64,000 nucleotides of DNA, from positions 95,384,984 through 95,448,983 of the forward strand of contig NC_056005.1 in NCBI RefSeq assembly GCF_018446385.1, read 5' to 3'. A model generated the notes under the pieces. It was given only the letters and a program-made list of their open reading frames with translations, was not told where the DNA came from and did not search any database. Below are positions 23,613 to 33,586 of this stretch, piece after piece. Origin of the DNA: Zingiber officinale. Lineage: Eukaryota; Streptophyta; Magnoliopsida; Zingiberales; Zingiberaceae. A program made the position numbers and the translations under genes. Every line of letters starts with the position of its first letter. The first letter of the stretch is position 1.

Positions 23613-25364
23613 CTAAAGGGTAGAGAAAATGCTCTTAGGAACCCAAAACCTATTGGTGTTCTTTGGATGCTCTAGGTACTCACTAGGGACAACTTCCCTA
23701 GATACCTTCCTAATGACCTTGTTAGGCTTCTGAGAAGCCTTGGCCATATTTTCTAGGTCAACTCTAGGGATTGCTTCTCTTGTGACCTTCTTAGTGACTT
23801 TCTTAGACTTCTTTGAAGTCTTAGTCATATTTGTCGCAAAAATACTTTTAGGGATAACTTTCCTAGTATTTTTGACTTGACCACTAGACCTAGAGTTGGT
23901 TCCATATCTATATAGAACCCTATGATAAGAAGGCACGTCCTTCTTGATTTTAGGTTTGTATCCCAAACCCCTATGACCATTGGACGACACTTGTTGTTTT
24001 CCTAGACCTAGTTTATGATTCTTGGACCCTTGTTTTTCATTTGTAATTCTTCTAAGGGTCCTCTCCAATTTAACAAGTTTTGACCACAAGACTTGATTTT
24101 CTCTCCATAATACATCAACCTTAGATTTTGGTCTTTCATTAAATCCTTGAGCATTTTTATTTTTAGGCTTATAACTAAAATCCTTAGTTTTCTTGCCTAG
24201 ATTTTTATCTACCTTCCTAATCCTAGGTGTAGTAGTTTTAGCATGAAGAGCTACATGTTTTTCCTCAATGCTATTATGCTTTCTATTTTTATGGTAAATA
24301 GCATTAAAATGAAATAAATTAGAGCTAGCATGTTTTTTACCATTATTTAAAGGGGTAAGCTCAATAAATGATACCTTGGGTTTTACCTTGGAAGCTCCCC
24401 CTTGACTTGTGCTTCCTCTCTTAGCCTTGATCGCTTTCTTCCCCTTAGGACATTGACTTCGGTAATATCCTTTTTGTTGACACAAGAAACACACAATGTG
24501 GTCCTTGTTCTTCTTTATTGTGGGAACGGTCTCTTTGGGCTTCTCCTTGCCCTTAGGTGCCACTTGACCCTTCTTCTTAGTCAATTTTGGGCACTTGCTC
24601 TTATAATGTCCATGTTCCCTACATTCAAAGCAAATAATATGATTTTTATTTTTAATTGACATAATTATACCTTCATGTGTAGGGATAACACTCGATCCTC
24701 CATTTGATGTCTCTTGACTTTTGGTGGATGCATTATCTTCTTCTCCACTTGACCCGGATGTAGAAGCTTCTCCTTCTTCTTGATCCGGTGTCAATGAAGG
24801 TTGCTCCCCCTCAATCCTAGAGGCGGAGACTTCTTCATCTTCATCTTATACATGGAACAAGGAATATGCTCATTCCTTGCTCTTTTCATTGCATTCCTTT
24901 GAAGATGAGGCTTCTTGGACTTCCTCTTCGGAAGTTAAGCATCTCTCAATTTCGGAGTCCTTTTGCTCTTGACCTTGATCCATTGAGTTGCCCTCTTTGA
25001 ATTCATCTTTATTTGGTATAGTGAAGGGTTCTTCATGAAGTTTGGTCAATTTGCTCCATAGCTCTTTGGCATCTTTAAATTCTCCAATTTGCTCCAAGAT
25101 GTTGTTCGACAATAGATTGACCAATATCTTGGTCACTTTATCATTGGCCTCACATCTTTGGATTTATTCTTGGCTCCACTTGCTCCTCTTGAGAATTCTT
25201 CCTTTTGAATTTGTTGGAGCCTCAAAACCTTCCATTAGAGCAAACCATTGCTCTATCTCCATCATCAAGAAATTTTTGATTCTTGATTTCCAAGAATCGA
25301 AGCTCGTCATAGTGAATGGTGGAGACACCCTTGTGTCGAATCCGAGTCCATCTTGGAATTCCAT
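23613..25364 (-). pseudogene. gag region of the minus-strand Copia-type element
   Basis: The N-terminal part has FDSWKSRIKNFLMMEIEQWF, typical of Copia gag; a middle acidic part contains CLTSEE; two CCHC knuckles follow (CFECREHGHYKSKC and CFLCQQKGYYRSQC) and then a long Lys-rich tail. The same plan and the CLTSEE motif occur in the gag at 53191-54807. A fossil with a few breaks. No pol follows. Confidence 0.8.
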
Positions 25365-25995
25365 CTTGAAGTTGAGCTTTTGATCAATTCTTTAACTTTT
25401 GAATTTGCTTCAACTTTTTCACCCTCTAGCCTTGTTGGCCCTTCCGGTGATGATTCCATTGAAGAGCGGCCTCTCTTTGATACCGATTATTAGGGTCGAA
25501 ATGTGCTAGAGGGGGTGAATAGCTCGTCGTGCGCTCATCGTCTTGTTGTCGCTTGTTTCTTGGTGATGATATGCAGCGGAAAATACAAGAAACACAATTA
25601 CAACGCTAACACAAGGATTTACTTGGTATTCACCTCAAGAAGAGGTGATTAATCCAAGGATCCACACACGACACACACTCTCCACTAATAAAACACTCCT
25701 TCTCGGTCACAGCAGGAGGTAGAGAAACCTCGTACAAACTCACACAACAATAAGAAGAAAAGAAGAAGCAAAATACAAGTAAACCTTACAAGATTTTACA
25801 CAGTAAACCCTAGCTAGTTTCCCCTTCTTGTTTGGAACGTCTTTTGACCTTGGAAGTGTAAGAACACCTTGCTCCAAGAATCTTCAAGAACTGGCGGTGA
25901 GCTCTGTGGAGAAATCGCTGTGTGTCAGAGAAGAATCGGGCGAAGAACTGTTGAAGAAAACGCTCGCAATAGCTTTATCCAGCGCCAACAGTCGT

Positions 25996-26325
25996 ATCCC
26001 AATCGATTGGATTGCTCCCAATCAATTGGGGAGGCTTTGGATCGATCGATTGATCGATCCAGAATGCCTTTGTGCTCTCGGGAAAGAGCTGGAATCGATT
26101 GCTCGATCAATTCAAGGCTCTCTTGTGATTTCCAACCTCCCAATCGATCGATTGGAGACTCCCAATCGATCGGGTGATCGATTGGGAGGCTTTCTGTGCT
26201 CGCGCCGATTCTCCCCAATCGATCCACCGATCGATTGGGAGATGTTTTTGTCGCGGCACCTCACCCAATCGATCAACCGATCGATTGGGCATGAGTCAAT
26301 CGATCGGTTGACCGATTGAGCCAAC
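25996..26325. repeat. Cluster of CAATCGAT palindromic words in the LTR
   Basis: More than a dozen copies of (C)CAATCGAT or ATCGATTGGG, often paired head to head across 4-8 bases (for example CAATCGATCGGGTGATCGATTG), so the segment can fold into several hairpins. The other LTR has fewer copies at 15748-15960. Confidence 0.85.
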
Positions 26326-26569
26326 TTGATTTGCCCTAATCAAGTCTTAAGCCCCTAAAACTCAACATCTGGTCAACCATGACCTATTGGGACATCGTGC
26401 CTAGCATTCGGCCACCCTCGATCTGCTAGGACTTCCTCACCAAGTGTCCGGGCAATCTCTTTGACCCACTTGGACTTTTCTCCTCGTGCCAAGTATCCGG
26501 TCAACCCTTTGACCTACCTGGACTTCTCAATACCAGGTGTCCGGTCAACCTTGACCCATCTGGATTTCC

Positions 26570-26905
26570 ACGTGCCTGACTTCACTCACCAAGACTTCCC
26601 TTCTGCCTAGCTTCACTACTAGGACTTCCCTTCTGCCTAGCTTCACTCGCTAGGACTTCCCATTTGCCTAGTTTCACTCACCAGGACTTTAACCTAGCTT
26701 CACTCACTAGGGTTTTCATACTGCCTAGTTTCACTCACTAGGTCTTTTTACCTGACTTTACTTACCAGGATTTTCCAACTGCCTAGCTTCAATCACCAGG
26801 ACTTCTCCTCTGCCTAGCTTCACTCACTAAGTCTTTCACCTGGCTTCACTAACCATGATTTTCCAACTGCTTGGCTTCACTCACCAGGACTTCTCAGTCA
26901 AATAT
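26570..26905. repeat. Minisatellite inside the LTR, ~28-bp unit (second copy)
   Basis: About twelve imperfect copies of GCCTAGCTTCACTCACTAGG plus spacer. Copy number differs slightly from 16235-16500. Confidence 0.85.
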
Positions 26906-27137
26906 CCAGTCAGTCTTGACCTACTTAACTCTTCTTCAACATCTAGCTGGTCAATCTTGACCAGAGGATAATTGTACCAACAATCTCCCCAAATGAACGA
27001 TTGCACCTGCAATCTTCATGTATTATCAGTCTCCATGTATTGTCAAACATCGAAACCTAAACATCAAGACTCAAGCTTGAGTCTTCTCAAGCTTAGTCAA
27101 CCAGGTCAACCTTAACCTAGGGAATATTGCACCAACA

Positions 27138-27480
27138 TGATCAAAGGGGAGAGAGTGAAACCCTAAATTAAATAAAAGAACAAGAAAATGAACTAACTCA
27201 CCTAGAAGAAAATCAATAAATACAAATTAAGTCTAGAATAATGAGAGTTGGCCCAGACCATCCAATTGACCAAATAATAGGTGATTCAGATCTGAGAGTT
27301 TAAACTAGATTATCATTCAGAAACCTAAGTCAAATAGCCTTAATTTTTTAGATTGAATCCAAAATAATAGAAGAATCCTTACTTGACCCAGACTAAATTA
27401 TAATCATATAGAAAAACTGACATAATTTGAAAGAAATAAAGTCTAGGACTTAGTATCACAATAATGATATGAAAAACATA
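27138..27480 (+). pseudogene. Copia pol fragment on the far side of the insertion
   Basis: Translations show the HPIDQIIGDSDLRV-type motif that precedes the Copia reverse transcriptase domain, followed by an FERNKV-like motif. This is in the order expected after the fragment ending at 15243. Heavily decayed. Confidence 0.55.
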
Positions 27481-27878
27481 ATTAACAATATACATAATTG
27501 ATGATTAGATAAATAAATAAATAAAAATTATAACTTATTTCTTATAAACTCAAAGCTACAAGTAACTTAATTGATACAAAATAATGTGGACTTCCCACTA
27601 ATGAACATGTTCAAACAACTTTTCTGAGATACATTCATACAAAAATTAAACCATCGTAGCTAACAGTATAACACAGGAGCAAAATAAGAAATTCAAACCA
27701 TATTTTGAAATTTGCAACGGATTCAAAACACAGAAGCAAAGTAAGAGTAAGTATGCATGAATCAATAACAACAGAAATCCAATCTAAAAAACTAATGTTT
27801 GATTAGAAATTTCTTAAATTTGATCTAATTTGGCATGAATCAGCAACAACAGAATGTTATATCAATAAAAACTTGTAC
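27481..27878. other. AT-rich non-coding stretch
   Basis: Between the Copia remnant and the PRP39-like exon. Contains two copies of GCATGAATCA(A/G)(T/C)AACAACAGAA about 65 bases apart. It could be intron sequence that came with the PRP39 exon. No gene seen. Confidence 0.4.
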
Positions 27879-28090
27879 CTCTGAATATCCTTAGGATCCT
27901 CATATGTTAAGACACCAAAGCTACAGTATTTGACCCATATATCAATAGAATATGGCATTGCTAGGACATCCTTTTCATAGGTTTCCTCGACCTCATGCAA
28001 AGTGCAAAGTTGTGCCCTATGATTTGCGTACTTATTCGAGTAATCATAACATAAAGGATACTCAAACAAGAATGCATCATAAATCAATTT
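27879..28090 (-). pseudogene. PRP39-like exon (splicing factor HAT repeats), isolated fragment
   Basis: On the minus strand an exon-sized block reads LIYDAFLFEYPLCYDYSNKY, then LCTLHEVEETYEKDVLAMPY, SIDIWVKYCSFGVL and TYEDPKDIQR. This is the HAT-repeat pattern of PRP39, a U1 snRNP-associated splicing factor. The block is bounded by an AG acceptor (TTTTTAG) and a GT donor (GTACAAG), so the edges look like true exon borders. No neighbouring PRP39 exon was found on either side: left is Copia debris, right an inverted-repeat structure. It is therefore most likely a captured or left-over piece of a PRP39 gene rather than a working gene. Substitutions relative to the usual PRP39 sequence (YSNKY in place of YWKKY) suggest relaxed constraint. 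Confidence 0.65.
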
Positions 28091-28191
28091 CTAAAAATGA
28101 GTTTTTACCACGGCGAGGGTCAAGCTAGCTTCGTCATGATGAGAGAGGCACACACGAGAAACCCTCTATTTAGCGAGACAAGTAAGGGAGG

Positions 28192-28660
28192 CGTCACACT
28201 TTTTTTTTCTTAAACCAAAATTTTCTCACTACGAAATGCTCGAATCACTCCTCCCTCCTTGTTGAAGCCCTAGCTCGTGATTCTCCTCATCGCGCCCTCC
28301 CTCGCCTCGCTCTCATAGCTGCCCTCACTTGCGATTCGCCCCGACGTGCCCTCCCTCGCCGTGACAAGCTCTCACAGGCACTGTCGAAGCTAGGGTTCAC
28401 AGCGGTCCACAGAATCGCCTCACCTTGCCACAGAATCTCGCAGCCATCCTCGTGGCAAGCCCTCCTTTTTCGCGCCTCCCTCATTGCGACAAGCTCTCAT
28501 TGGCACCGTCGAAGAATCGCGAGCGAGGGCGTAGCGAGGAGAATTGCGAGCGAGGGCCGCTGTTGCGAGGAGAATCGCTAGCTAGGGTTTCGACGAGGAG
28601 GGAGAAGTCATTTGGGCGTTGTGAGAAGATTTTGGTTTAAGAAAAAATAAGCGTGACGCG
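28192..28660. repeat. Large imperfect inverted repeat, ~470 bp
   Basis: GCGTCACACTTTTTTTTTCT-TAAACCAAAATTTTCTCAC at the left reappears inverted at 28617-28660. The pairing continues inward through CGAATCACTCC/GGAGGGAG and GCGAGG/CCTCGC words. It may be a MITE-like or Mutator-like element or a foldback; no target duplication was found. Confidence 0.55.
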
Positions 28661-29624
28661 AATTTACCACCAGGGAGGTCCGCGACAATCCGCAAGTTTT
28701 GTTCCGCAGCAAAGCAAAACTAATATATATTTATAAACTTTGCTACGGACTGTACACTATACGTTCGTGCGCAACAGTGGGCATGACGCTTGGACCACTA
28801 TCCAGGTGCCTGGATTCATTAACTTTTTTTGTTTTTTGTTTTTTAAATCAACATCTCCTTCAAGAGCACTATACTTCGGGAGCTTTTAAAATTTTTTTAT
28901 CTACAACATTATATAACCCAAAAGGAAAACCTGAATTCTAAAAAAAAAATCTTATTAGTTCAATCTATTATAACTCAACCATTAAATTTTAAAATTTTAA
29001 ATTCTAAATATATATAATATATAATATCTAAAATTTTTAATTTTCAACTAATCAAAAAAAAAAAAAAATCTTATTGAAATCTTAAAATACTGCTTTGTTT
29101 GAGTTAATGGACCGGCCCAACTCGCTAACGATTCAGTACGCTCGAATCGAGACGCCTCGTGTCCTCACGCGTGCCCTAATAACGCCTTCTCCCTCGGCCC
29201 CGGCAGTGATACTTCGCCGCTGCGATCCTTCCGCCGGCGATCGATCTCCGTCCATCTTCGACTGCACATCCGTATAAGCAGAGGTACCTTTCTCGCTCTT
29301 TTCCTCTTTCCCTCTATCCCCTCCTCTCTCACCTCCTTACCCATCGCTAACTCATCGAATCACGCGACCTTCATTTTTCTTCTCTTTTCCCCTCTCTTCG
29401 CTTGCCCTAGACATACGGATTGAACCAGTCAACTGCGGGTTGAGAGATATTTAATGTGGATACTGCTATATCTGATAAATTTATAGTAAAACTGAGCAAC
29501 AATTTCCGTCTTATTTATGTTATTGCCTCTCTGATTTTTGCATCAGCTTTCCTCTGATGATTTGCACCTTCAAGCATCTCTATGCACTAACCTTTTCTTC
29601 TGATTCTGTAGTAGATATTGAAAT
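28661..29624. other. Upstream region and probable 5' UTR of SAP18
   Basis: 28,700-29,090 is AT-rich. From about 29,100 the sequence becomes pyrimidine-rich and GC-richer (TCTCGCTCTTTTCCTCTTTC), as in plant leaders. A leader intron ending at TTCTGTAG (about 29612) is possible. No other gene seen. Confidence 0.45.
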
Positions 29625-31272
29625 ATGTCTGGATTGGTTGAAGCCCAGAATAGGCAAGGCAGACCTGCGCTTCCTACTCAACCCAGAGGTCCTCCCTCAT
29701 TAGCTCGCTTTCGGGAGCCTGTAGACCGTGAGAAGGTGCAGTCTCTTCTATTTGTTCAGAATTTCTTCAATATTGAGAGCTTAGGGAAATGCCTCAGATT
29801 CTCTAGTCTCTACCTTTTATAAGGATTTCTTTGCAATGTATAAACGTACAGTTGCTTCTATTAGTTCAGAATATCTTTGATGTTGAGAGCTTAGGGAAAT
29901 GCCTCAGATTCTATACCTTTTCTAAGGTTTTCTTTGCAATGTATAAATGTACTGTCTCTTCTATTTGTTTAGATTTCTTCAATATTGAGAGCTTAGGGAT
30001 ATGCCTCAGATTCTCTAGTCTCTACCTTTTATAAGGATTTCTTTGCAATGTATAAATGTACAGTCGCTTCTATTAGTTCAGAATATCTTCGATATTGAGA
30101 GCTTAGGGAAATGCCTCAGATTCTCTACCTTTTCTAAGGATTTCTTTGCAATGTATAAACCTACAGTCTCTTCTATTTGTTCAAAATTTCTTCAATATTG
30201 AGAGCTTAGGGAAATGCCTCAGATTCTCTACCTTTTCTAAGGATTTCTTTGCAATGTATAAACTATATAATCTTTCATTTATCAGAAAAATTGTTGAAAC
30301 AAAAAGAAAAAGGATTTTGATTGTAATTGATTGTTGAAGCTGACTTTGTTATTAGATTCCAAAATACTAATATATCTACTTTGAAGAATATAGATTCATA
30401 TCCAAGTTTGTTCTTGTTTAAGTGCTCAACTGAGAAATTTTCCGGCCTTCTCTTTATTGCAGACATGCCCTCTCTTGCTTCGAGTGTTCACCAAGGTACG
30501 TGAATTATCCTTTTTAGTTGAAACATCTAATAGGTAAAGGATATTTGGTGGTGATGAGCAGTTTTTTAAAAGCGTGATTTTATCTTTGTTCTTACATTTG
30601 GCATTTACATATTGAAAATTTTTGTATCGAGATCTTTCCGTTGAATGCTTTGGATTACACTAATGGTTCTGGCAGAGTGGTGGTCACCATCCGGCTGAAG
30701 AATTTGCTGTGAGAGGAAAGGAGCCAAAAGATGAGGTTCAGATTTATACATGGAAGGATGCAAATCTCCGAGAACTCACTGACCTTGTAATGAACTCGTC
30801 TGATATTTTCAGTCATTTGTTTGGTTATTGATTCCAATTCAGATACTTAACAGTTTGATCAATTTGCTTACGTTAATTTCTTAGGTCAAAGAGGTTTCAC
30901 AAGAAGCAAGGAAAAGAGACGCCAAGCTCTCGTTTGCTTTCGTGTATCCTGACAAAAATGGCAGATTCGTGGTGCGGCCGGTAGGAAAATCAATTCCACC
31001 TACCTTCTACCGTCGATCATTGATCAATGATTACAGTCTTTAAATTTTTGACGGTGTTTGTTTTTTCATTGAAGGTGGGCATGACATACTCTCACGGGAG
31101 CGGTCAGCGATTGGACGATCCAAAGACTCTCGCTGAACTTGGCTTTCAGGTTGGTTATAATCCATAGGCAATTCAATGCTATATGCGATCATTTCGCTAT
31201 CGCTAATCCATTGTTTCTCTAATTTTCCGTGTTTCAAAGATTGGAGACTACCTGAGTGTTGCAATCCTTTAG
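29625..31272 (+). CDS. SAP18: Histone deacetylase complex subunit SAP18
   Basis: Six exons: 29625-29735, 30463-30495, 30676-30786, 30885-30980, 31075-31149 and 31240-31272; all GT-AG, in phase, 152 aa, the usual length for plant SAP18. A short Pro/Arg-rich N-terminus (QGRPALPTQPRGPP) precedes REPVDREK, TCPLLLRVFTK, EVQIYTWKDANLRELTDLV, LSFAFVYPDKNGRFVVRPVG and LGFQIGDYLSVAIL, all family hallmarks of its ubiquitin-like fold. SAP18 joins the Sin3-HDAC co-repressor and, with ACINUS and RNPS1/SR45, the ASAP complex at exon junctions; it acts in the nucleus. The start Met fits family N-termini (M-x-G-x-x-E-A-Q). Oddity: intron 1 begins with a five-copy ~105-bp tandem repeat directly after the donor. 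Confidence 0.95.
29738..30267. repeat. Tandem repeat in SAP18 intron 1, ~105-bp unit, five copies
   Basis: Each unit carries TATTGAGAGCTTAGGGAAAT, GCCTCAGATTCT and GGATTTCTTTGCAATGTATA. Units 1, 3 and 5 start with TCTCTTCTATTTGTT; units 2 and 4 with GCTTCTATTAGTTCAGAATA, so the array is built of ~215-bp dimers. It starts two bases into the intron. Confidence 0.95.
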
Positions 31273-32299
31273 AGGATATTGTGTTCCCTGAGTGCAAAGT
31301 TGTACTGATGATCCTCTTGTGATTGCTTCTCGTGCCAAGCCAGGTATCGAACTAAGCTCTTGGAAAAATTAGCTTTGTTAGCAGATGGACTTCTCATGTT
31401 CTTCTAGACCTTTTAATGAAATGTTCTTCTGTATCTTTCGTCGTAAAGACATCTTGTTTACACTTAAGATGCTAGAATCTTGTGTCGATAGGTTAACTAT
31501 TATGCATGAATCATCGAAAGTAAGCACAGACCTCCGGCCTCACTGCCTCGCGTTCGCTTCTGGTCCCACGAGCCACAAGTAGATCAAAGATGCATGAGCT
31601 CTACTATCTCCAAACAGTGGCACAATTTGACCGAAATTGTGATCATTCATAGTCAAGTGCCTATGCCTATGCCATACGAACTACTATAAGGGTTTCGCAC
31701 CGATCACGCCAGGTTGACCTAATCTTGGCCATTCATACATGATCCTACATGAGCTAATCTAAAACCGATCGATCATCCATGGACGGAGCGTCTATGACTA
31801 AATCTACTCTCAACTCGTAGAGTTTTCGTCTCCCTTAATCTCCCTCTCAAATCTCATTCCATCACTATCATTGTTCATAATTCAACTCACCATTAATCTC
31901 TCGTGGAGGAATCAATGCCAACTCACTCCAATTGACAAAAACAATTGGACATATTCCAAGCACGCCATCTCTCCTACTCTTGCGTGAAGAGAAGGGTTAA
32001 CACATGATCTTCTCAAAATGCCCCCGGTAATTTAATTGTTTTCATTTTACTACTTGTATTTTATTTTATCCCGGCATTAGGGGGTCATCATTACAATTTT
32101 TAAAAAGTAATTGAGTCAAGCAGCAAAAATCCAAACAAATGAATGGTATATTTTTTCACAAGGAGAGCCAAGAACAAGGACTTTCCTCGGTATATCAGAG
32201 TTCCTCTATGCCATAAGAAATAAACAATTACTTGTCTTCTTTCTCCTGCCTTCCACTCCATAAACTTCTGCTCCGACTCTACTCTCCGGCGATTCAGCC
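31273..32299. other. SAP18 3' flank and kinase upstream region
   Basis: The first ~200 bases are the probable 3' UTR of SAP18. The rest is mixed-composition DNA without recognisable repeats or coding frames. TATTTTATTTTATC at about 32050 and a pyrimidine-rich leader (CTTCTTTCTCCTGCCTTCC, about 32236) precede the kinase start. Confidence 0.45.
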
Positions 32300-33586
32300 A
32301 TGCTGCTTCACAGATCATGCGCTTGTAGTTGCCTCCAAATGTCCAGCTCCGACCGTGAAGAAGAAGACGACGAAAGGTATACCTATATCATTCTATAATG
32401 TTTTTAAGTCTTCAACTTCATCAATGCTTTTACAGGAGTCATGATCGTCCTCCTCATCCTTGGAGAATGTACTTGGTGAAAGATCTCATCCGTGCGACGA
32501 GAAACTTTCACGAAGAGAACAAGCTCGGAGAAGGTGGCTTTGGCACGGTCTATTGGGGCCGGACAAAGAAAGGAACCGAGGCAAAGAAAATTACAATTGA
32601 AAATAATAATAATATTAATAATAATAATAATTTAAAATTTGTTTTCCGCTTCTAATTCATCCTTAGATCGCGGTGAAGCGGCTGAAGGCGCTGTCGGAGA
32701 AGGCGGAGATGGAGTTCGCCATGGAAGTGGAGATACTTGGAAGGGTACGACACAAGAATCTGTTGAATCTACGGGGATTTTGCGCCTCCAATGATGAAAG
32801 ACTCATCGTCTACGATTACATGCCCAATTGCAGCCTACAGAGCCACCTCCACCGCCACCGCCGCCCCCACCCCTCCCCCCCCCCCGCCTCCTCCTCCTCC
32901 CAATCCTCCACTCAGGCGGACCAGGTCGTCGCTGGCGCTGCGGAAGGAATCGCGTAAGTGGCGAAAGAGCGTCAAGATTGAATTTTGATTTTTCCTATGT
33001 GGAAAAGATTGGATTCTGATGCTTCCTGTAGAAATTAATTGATTGATCGATTAGGTATTTGCATCACGAGGCGAGTCCGCACATAGTTCACCGGGATATC
33101 AAGGCGAGCAACGTGCTGTTGGACAGCGAGTGGAACGCGAAGGTGGCGGATTTCGGGTTCGCGAAGCTGATGCCGGAGGGGGTGAGCCAGCTGACGACGA
33201 GAGTGAAGGGGACGCTGGGGTACCTGGCGCCGGAGTACGCGATGTGGGGGAAGGTCTCCGACCACTGCGACGTCTATAGCTTCGGGGTGCTGCTACTTGA
33301 GATCGTCAGCGCGCGGCGGCCGATTGAGAAGCTACCCACCGGAGTCAGGCGCGACATCGTGCAGTGGGCGGCCCCCTACGCCGCCCGAGGCGCGTGGGAA
33401 CGCATCGCTGACCCCAGGCTCTCTGGGAGGTTCGACCGGGAGGAGCTCCGTAACGTCGTCACCCTCGCGTTGAGGTGCGTAGAGGGACGACCGGAGAAGC
33501 GGCCGACGATGAAGGAGGTGGTGGATATACTCAACCGCAGGGCAGAGACGGTGTCACCGGCGCCGGCGACACCGGCTAGAAGGTGA
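32300..33586 (+). CDS. PTI1-like receptor-type cytoplasmic kinase (At3g15890 group)
   Basis: Exons 32300-32376, 32436-32580, 32667-32953 and 33055-33586 give 346 aa. The protein starts MLLHRSCACSCLQMS, a Cys cluster suited to S-acylation, with no membrane segment. Kinase signatures in order: LGEGGFGTVYWG, AVKRLK, MEFAMEVEILGRVRHKNLLN, RLIVYDYMPN, HRDIKASNVLLD, DFGFAKL, GTLGYLAPEYA and DVYSFGVLLLEI; an RD-type kinase with all catalytic residues. Intron 2 seems to use a GC donor (GAG then GCAAAG). The segment after YMPNCSLQSHLH is His/Pro/Ser-rich (RRPHPSPPPASSSSQSS) and lacks the usual LDW motif before GAAEGIAYLHHE; simple-sequence growth probably replaced it. Family role: plasma-membrane-linked Ser/Thr signalling. 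Family assignment strong; exact orthology likely. Confidence 0.9.

Larger units (their letters stand above)
15244..27137 (-). mobile_element. Copia-type, gag-only LTR element on the minus strand, host to later insertions
   Basis: LTR copies at 15244-16737 and 25488-27137 enclose about 8.7 kb. Read on the minus strand the LTR begins TGTTGGTGCAATATTCCC and ends near CCCTAACA. A Met-tRNA-like primer site (CGGTATCAAAGAGAGG) follows the 5' LTR, and an A6-G5-AGAT purine tract precedes the 3' LTR. Flanks TGATA/TGATC match 4 of 5. Coding sequence is limited to a gag with two CCHC knuckles; no protease, reverse transcriptase or integrase is visible. A 4.2-kb hAT element and two MITEs inserted later. 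Old, with differing LTR lengths. Confidence 0.8.
25488..27137 (-). repeat. 5' LTR of the minus-strand gag-only element
   Basis: The longer copy of the LTR pair (see 15244-16737). The primer-site-like CGGTATCAAAGAGAGG lies just inside it. Contains the CAATCGAT block (25996-26325) and the minisatellite (26570-26905). Confidence 0.85.
13003..27480 (+). mobile_element. Copia-type LTR element remnant, interrupted by a later insertion
   Basis: Parts: an LTR at 13003-14256, a degenerate Met-tRNA-type primer site at about 14259, gag and integrase-end remnants at about 14610-15243, then (after the inserted element at 15244-27137) a short stretch to about 27480 resembling the region just before Copia reverse transcriptase. 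No 3' LTR is seen. A heavily deleted, old fossil with many breaks. Confidence 0.65.
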
